Positions 59,001 through 64,000 of a DNA stretch of 64,000 nt are shown piece by piece; position 1 is the first letter of the stretch; the number at the start of each line of letters is the position of its first letter. Under the pieces are notes generated by a model. It saw only the letters and a program-made list of their open reading frames with translations, had not been told where the DNA came from and searched no databases. Origin of the DNA: Corylus avellana (taxonomy: Eukaryota; Streptophyta; Magnoliopsida; Fagales; Betulaceae). The position numbers and the translations under genes were made by a program. The stretch is from the NCBI RefSeq assembly GCF_901000735.1, contig NC_081547.1:24234046-24298045 (forward strand). Direction: 5' to 3'.

Positions 59001-61672
59001 ATTGATTGGGTGCACTTTCCTTCGAATGTGAGTGCAACCGCGACAATCCAAATAGTGTTATTTGAGCATATTTTCATCCTATCTTCAACAATGGAAGTAT
59101 AAAAAGAAAGGATTCCCCAACAGACTAGAATCCTAACTTAATTTCCATTCAGACTTTCCATCCAAATTTCATGCGAATTTCAGAATGATTTATTTCCCTC
59201 TTATATTAGAGTTAATGATTTTGGTTTATTTGTTGGCATTGACTTCCCTTATTTCTCTTAGTTTTCCAACTTTAAGAGATTTACCCATCTTTATATTGCT
59301 AGCATTAGTTAGACTTTCTATAGTTGAGAAATTGTTGTCATGTTTAGATTAATTCTAGCAATTAGTTTCTTTCCTTTTGAAGCTTTGTATTTATATTATA
59401 GAAAGAGTGTTGAATGTAACGAAAATATCAGCATTTGATAATGAAATATTTAATCAATAAAGTTATCGAGTTTTTTTTTTATCGTTTCTTTCAAGCTTTG
59501 GCTTGTGGTTCTTTCGAATAGAAGACGTTGTTGCTTCTATTCTTCCCCTATCACGCTACCACTACGTCAATTTCCCTCAATTCTCTTGAACAGCCATTAG
59601 GCCAGTTCTAAACTTTCAAGCTTTGGCTTGTGGTTCTTTCGAATAGAAGACGTTGTTGCTTCTATTCTTCCCCTATCACGCTACCACTACGTCAATTTCC
59701 CTCAATTCTCTTGAACAGCCATTAGGCCAGTTCTAAACGTTAAGAAAATACAAAATAGTTTTAAATAAAAGTTCCAAATCTGATTATATTTTCACTTGTT
59801 GTAGAACTTAACTTCTTTTGAGATCCTCTTCATGAATTACACATCAACTTTCATTATCTTGTAACAACATTGATGCACTTTTTGTGATAACACTTAAAAT
59901 TCATTTCCTACAAAAAAAAATGGTTAACATTAGCTGTTACAGTGAATGTGGCTTTTGCACTTGCCCCTAGGTAGTTGATTTCCTCCAGATCAGCTCAGAG
60001 CATATTCTATTCTAATTTTTTCAAAGCCACGCTCTCCTAGAACATATAATTTTGTCACCTCAAGTGGGTCTCTAAGCTTCCCACCCCAATTTAACAGGAC
60101 TAAAGACGATGGTGATGGAGATCATAGTGATTCAACAAATAGTGAGGGCCATTACTTGTTCACTGACTTCATTGGATGAATGATTTGCTGCCTTCCGATA
60201 TTATCTATTGATCTCTCTCTCTTAAGGCTTCCAATAGGAGGTAAGCTTTATTTCCAAAAAAATTAGATATAATTCCAGGTTTAATTTATTCTATAAATAT
60301 TAAACCACTCATAGTACATTCTTCATATGTTTACATTTAGAATATAGAGATCTTAGTCATCATATGCGGTTGTATTCTCCCACCCTCACTCTTCAGAGCA
60401 CCAGGGCCAGCAGAAATATGCAAAGGCAAGAGAAAGAAGGACCATCAGTCAGGGGAAGGTTAGGGGAGGGAAGAAGAGGAATTTGCTCTCAATTCTAGTT
60501 AAATCTCACCTCAGAATAATGTGATTATGGTCCTACTTGATTAAAGGGATTTAGATACACTCATATTTGTAACATGCTACAAACCTACCAAATTTTCTAC
60601 AAACTGAAACCACATACTAAATATGTATTAACCAAATACTACTCTTCACACCCATTTATCACATTCATTTCACATCAGCCGACGTGACGTATTTTAGATG
60701 ATTTCTGATGTCAACTACTTAAAACGAACCACGTCAACCGGTGTGAAATGGATATGAAGAGTAGCATTACTCTTAAACAAACCATTAACACTTTACAATA
60801 GAGGCATAACACATTAAAAAAGTACAAAATATAAGATTGAGGCACCAAGTCATGAGCATTACTTAGGGTTAATTACCTTTTCCTTCCGCTAAACTACCAT
60901 TCTTACACATTGCCCCCATAAACTACCATCAGAATATGCATTTTTAGACGTAAAAGGACAGAAATATCCTAATATATATAAAAATAAAAAAATAAAATAA
61001 AATAAAATAAACAAACTAGGTATTTAACTAAATTTAGTTTCTAGACTTAGGGTATTTTCGTCATTTCGCGTCCCTTTAACGATTTTGACTAACAGCGAGG
61101 GTTTTTTTGTAAGGAAATTGTAGTTCAAGGAGGTTGAGTATGACAGGTGGTAGTTTATGGGGATAATGTGTAAATGAATGAACGATTAACCCTAATCTAT
61201 AAGACCAAGAAACTATAAACCTACCAAATTTTCACTGCAAACTGAAACCACATACCAAATATGCATTAACCAAACTGTAAACACTTCACAGCAGAGGTAA
61301 AAACACATGTTAAAAAAGTACAAAATATTAGATAGAGCACCAAGTCATGAGCATTACTTAATCTATAAGACCAAGAAGATAAAGAAAGCATGAAATGTAC
61401 AGTAGCATTTGAAACTATAGCTGCCCTGAGTATACTAGCAGTATGATTATATTGATAATCTGATAACAGAAGACACACCTGGATATGAAAATGGGGCATT
61501 CATAGACTGGGAGTAATGAGGGTCTTCAGCTAGCTTAGAAAGAATCAGGTCAATAGCCCTCATCTGCTCATCTAAATTTCCTGTCAGCGTCACTAACCTA
61601 TCATTCAACCCAAAGTAATTATTATCCTGAGGAGATATCTTAATGCCAGCTTGCGACTCTTCGATAAATGAC
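56026..61672 (-). CDS. BTR1: KH-domain RNA-binding protein, BTR1 type (3' part)
   Basis: Five 3' exons: 61479-61672, 57404-57528, 56355-56450, 56215-56276 and 56026-56122 (stop); phases agree and 190 residues are present. The 5' exons, including at least the first KH domain and the GxxG loop of the second, lie beyond the right edge. The first visible exon starts inside KH2 ([16 protein letters not shown], then [19 protein letters not shown]). A linker rich in Ser/Pro/Asn follows. KH3 is complete: [20 protein letters not shown] with the GRGG loop, [14 protein letters not shown], then [20 protein letters not shown]. It ends ASERVME. By recall this is closest to Arabidopsis BTR1 (binding to ToMV RNA), a cytoplasmic single-stranded RNA-binding protein that limits tobamovirus multiplication. 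The intron at 57529-61478 is full of repeats. Confidence 0.88.
58758..59046. repeat. Degenerate tandem array of about 62 bp, each unit with a palindrome
   Basis: About 4.6 units start near 58758, 58820, 58880, 58943 and 59006. Each opens with a small inverted repeat around GAAC (for example TTGCACTCCCGTCCGAACAG and GGGTGCAA, or GTGCAATCCTGCTCGAACAG and GAGTGCAA), followed by a spacer such as CGCCCTGGGGACCTTGCCAA. It lies in a KH-gene intron and is more GC-rich than its surroundings. Confidence 0.75.
59489..59738. repeat. Two-unit 125-bp tandem repeat
   Basis: TTTCAAGCTTTGGCTTGTGG...CATTAGGCCAGTTCTAAAC occurs at 59489-59613 and 59614-59738 with no differences seen. Upstream sequence to about 59050 ends in AATCAATAAAG and resembles the 3' part of an LTR, so the pair may belong to a solo-LTR or similar relic. 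Confidence 0.88.
60636..60775. mobile_element. Short foldback MITE in the KH intron
   Basis: ACTACTCTTCACACCCATTT...CATTTCACATCAGCCGACGTG pairs with CACGTCAACCGGTGTGAAAT...ATGAAGAGTAGCAT. It is absent from the second tandem unit, which reads straight through (TTAACCAAACTGTAAACAC). Confidence 0.7.
60876..61190. mobile_element. MITE with GGGTTAAT ends and TA target
   Basis: The ends AGGGTTAATTACCTTTTCCT and ACGATTAACCCT are inverted, and the inner arms pair (AAACTACCATTCTTACACAT against GTGTAAATGAATGAACG loosely, and CCCCCATAAACTACCATC against GGTAGTTTATGGGG). The second tandem unit gives the empty site CATTACTTAATCTATAAG, consistent with a TA duplication. The AATTACCTTTTNCTNTCATG-like start also recalls the large MITE at 7047. 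Confidence 0.75.
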
Positions 61673-64000
61673 CTGCTCAATTGCAAAACTAGATATCAGC
61701 AATAGCCCCTTTTCAGGCAAATACATTAACAGGAACCTGCAATTCAAAATCAAGAAACACCAAAACACTTTCAAAAAATAATAAACAACACACTTTTAGA
61801 GAACTATTCACACCTTATACAAATATTTTGGAAAAACATTCAGTTCTTTTTGTAGGGGTAGAAGCTTAATTATTACTTAAAATATTAAAAATAAATAAAT
61901 AAATAAACAAATAATAATAATAATAATAATAAATAAAAATAAATAAAAAAAATTTAAAAAAAAAAAAGAAAAAAAAAAGAGGTGGCAAGCACGGATACCC
62001 TCAATGCTGAAGAAGGGTGGGCCATCCCAATAAGACAGAGGTGGCCTTGTGGCCACCCAATAGGACAAAAGTGGTCACGCGGCCACCCCACAAGGTCAAA
62101 GGTGGCCACATGGCCACCCTTTCTCCTCCTTTGAGGTGGACGCACCGCTACCTCTCTATTTTTTCCATTTGTATAATTCTTTTTAATTTTTTACTAGTAA
62201 GAAGTCAAGCTCTACACCTGAAAAAAGAATTTTGATAAGTAAATACTTGAAAAAAGAAATGTGTTATCTCAAAATAAGCAAGTTCAATGTTTGTTTCTTT
62301 GAAAATACAAAACACTTTTCAAAAGGTTTACCAAACAAATTTCTTCTGTGGAACCCACATAACACTTTTCACATATGAACCCCATGGAAAACACATTTGA
62401 AGTTTCTGTCACGTCAAAAACCTTTTCAAATCAAAACACAAAAATAAATTTTCAAAACATTTAACAAACATAGCCATGGACATTTATAATGTTGCACATT
62501 CTCAATAAATGGCATCATTTTTATATGGGTAACTGTTTGCCTTGCTATCTAAGCACAAATCTCCCTATCTATGCACCCCTTTTAGATCAGCAACCATATA
62601 TCAACAGTCTTTACACCGATCATATACAAAGTCAAATTATAAAGACAGTCCATCAACTAGAGCCATAAGACGTAGAAACACTCAAAACAAATCCCAGCAT
62701 AACCCCAAAAGCTTTGGGAAGGAAAAAAGTTTTAAAAACACCTGAAAAATTATCCCATGAATAATGGAATACTGTACTGCACACCTGTCCACTCTATGTA
62801 CCAAATCCTTTCTAGGTTGGAGGAACTACTGACAATATGAAGCAAACCAGAGTAGGTATGTAACAACTACGACTTCAGCAGATTAAAACTTAAAGATTGA
62901 GAATCCAAATGAGGACATAAGTGACTGATAAAAAAAAATTCCACCCCTAGAGCAAATATGATGCCACTTTATTTCAGAAACAGGCATCTAGGGTCCAACA
63001 GGATAGTATTCTTAATCAAAATTTTATAATCAACTCCCTCACTTCAATCAAACTCGTAGGTGACTCAATAGCCACCATAGAAAGGGGTGGAACTTAGATC
63101 TGAGTGGCAATTTTTAACATCTATTCTTTACTTGTGGTCTTTCTCCAAGTCAAACCTTTGTTTGCAGACCTCCACTGAATCATCAATTATGTAACCCCAA
63201 AAAAAAAAAAGGAAAAAAGGAGGTCAAAATGTCAATCTGTTTTGCATGTTTCTTACCACTTTCATGGAGAAAATTATGACTTGCATACAGCCAACAAACA
63301 CAATGATAGCTATTCAGTACCTTTAGCATAGTAATTTTAATAAACCCCATCAAAAAGACATCTCCCCCATATTCGTGGAGCAATCTTAAAACACCTTACC
63401 TTCAACCTCCCCAAGTCCAGTTTTATGTAAGATCTAATGAAAGTAAAACATTTAACACAAAAAATTTCCTTTGGTTGCATAAGAAGTGGACTAGAAAGGA
63501 TGAGCGTTAAAAAGCACCAAAAAATAAAAAGGCCCTACCTGAGATATGCATCAACTGATTAACATGACCAATTTGTGTAACTTTAACATGTATTTTGCTC
63601 CTCTAGCCTAGGCATTTCATATCTAATTGTTTCCATTACCTAAATCCCAAAGGTCACACTCAAATCTGAAACCCAACTAAGTACGCATAGGATCACCTCA
63701 TCTGAGTTCATGCTCAAACTTAACTACACTTCTCAAGGATTGGTAAGTGGCATAGTTGAAGTGTCCTACCAATCCGTAAAATCATATTTATAAACATATA
63801 CAACATGACATTCAATTTCATGAAGAAAATTTTAAACACCATAACACTAGTATATTTTCTCACTGAAAAGGAAATGATGCAACTGTAGTAACACATTTAG
63901 CCATCCATTATCTCCGAGTAATCTAAAATTACACCAAACTATTTCAATATCATCTAAGTTTGTTCTAACTTATATCAGCATTCAATACATACAATTAATT
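61673..64000. other. Upstream intron of the KH gene, to the window edge
   Basis: No further KH exon was found up to 64000. Contents are low-complexity A-rich DNA (61880-61980), a small GC-rich patch with several GTGGCC/GGCCACC palindromes (61980-62130), and AT-rich sequence with no recognisable gene. Confidence 0.45.

Larger units (their letters stand above)
60583..61361. repeat. Tandem duplication split by two MITEs
   Basis: AAACCTACCAAATTTT...ACTGAAACCACATAC...TATTAACCAAA and CACCAAGTCATGAGCATTAC occur in both 60583-60874 and 61207-61361. The first unit is interrupted by a MITE at about 60636-60775, and a second MITE sits between the units. Confidence 0.8.

Noticed and set aside
61673..64000. 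Further KH exons on the minus strand
   Set aside because: I looked for the GIIGKGG-type loop and the first KH domain but found no exon with matching phase. They probably lie beyond the window.

Overview
This is plant nuclear DNA, most likely from a woody eudicot. Genes have many introns with GT-AG splice sites, the intergenic DNA is AT-rich and full of small non-autonomous transposons, and the gene families are plant-specific: chloroplast NADP-malate dehydrogenase, a NAC factor, a peroxisomal 4CL-like ligase and a glycine-rich cell-wall-type protein. The order is not certain; GGCCACCC-rich repeats recall tree genomes such as Fagales, but that is a guess. Two runs of N (36413-36512, 53459-53478) show that this is a gapped draft scaffold.

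Layout. (1) 1-7.9 kb holds a 5'-truncated, broken copy of the NADP-malate dehydrogenase gene on the minus strand. (2) 8.68-12.76 kb holds a five-exon NAC transcription factor gene (+). (3) 13.2-16.2 kb is transposon territory, including an element carrying the 5' part of a membrane-anchored methyltransferase-like gene. (4) 16.23-26.64 kb holds the complete 14-exon NADP-malate dehydrogenase gene (-); its 3' two thirds are the source or sister of copy 1. Comparing the two copies gives empty sites that date and delimit several transposon insertions. (5) 26.9-31.1 kb is intergenic, with MITEs and tandem repeats. (6) 31.3-33.7 kb holds a four-exon 4-coumarate:CoA-ligase-like gene (+) ending in the peroxisomal signal SKL. 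(7) 30,837-36,412 is repeated at 36,513-42,088, exactly flanking a 100-N gap. This is almost certainly two unmerged overlapping contig ends, so the second 4CL-like gene and the orphan kelch exons at 35.6-36.4 kb are probably assembly artefacts. (8) 41.3-45.9 kb holds a 13-exon kelch-repeat/coiled-coil protein gene (-), with a likely 5' UTR exon near 49.2 kb and a decayed LTR-retrotransposon-like insertion in its leader intron. (9) 51.8-52.3 kb is a hAT transposase fossil. (10) 53.3-53.9 kb is a secreted glycine-rich protein gene (+). (11) 54.9-55.5 kb is a SINE and a rearranged second copy. (12) 56.0-61.7 kb is the 3' part of a KH-domain RNA-binding protein gene (BTR1 type, -) that runs off the right edge.

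The genes do not form a pathway. From memory, the NAC, kelch and KH genes resemble a run of neighbours on Arabidopsis chromosome 5 (AT5G04410-AT5G04430), which suggests conserved microsynteny with local insertions. The most informative content is structural: an aged segmental duplication with a dying gene copy, two related gene-capturing DNA transposons carrying different host gene pieces, several MITE families with identifiable target-site duplications, and a likely false tandem duplication that would inflate the 4CL-like gene count.
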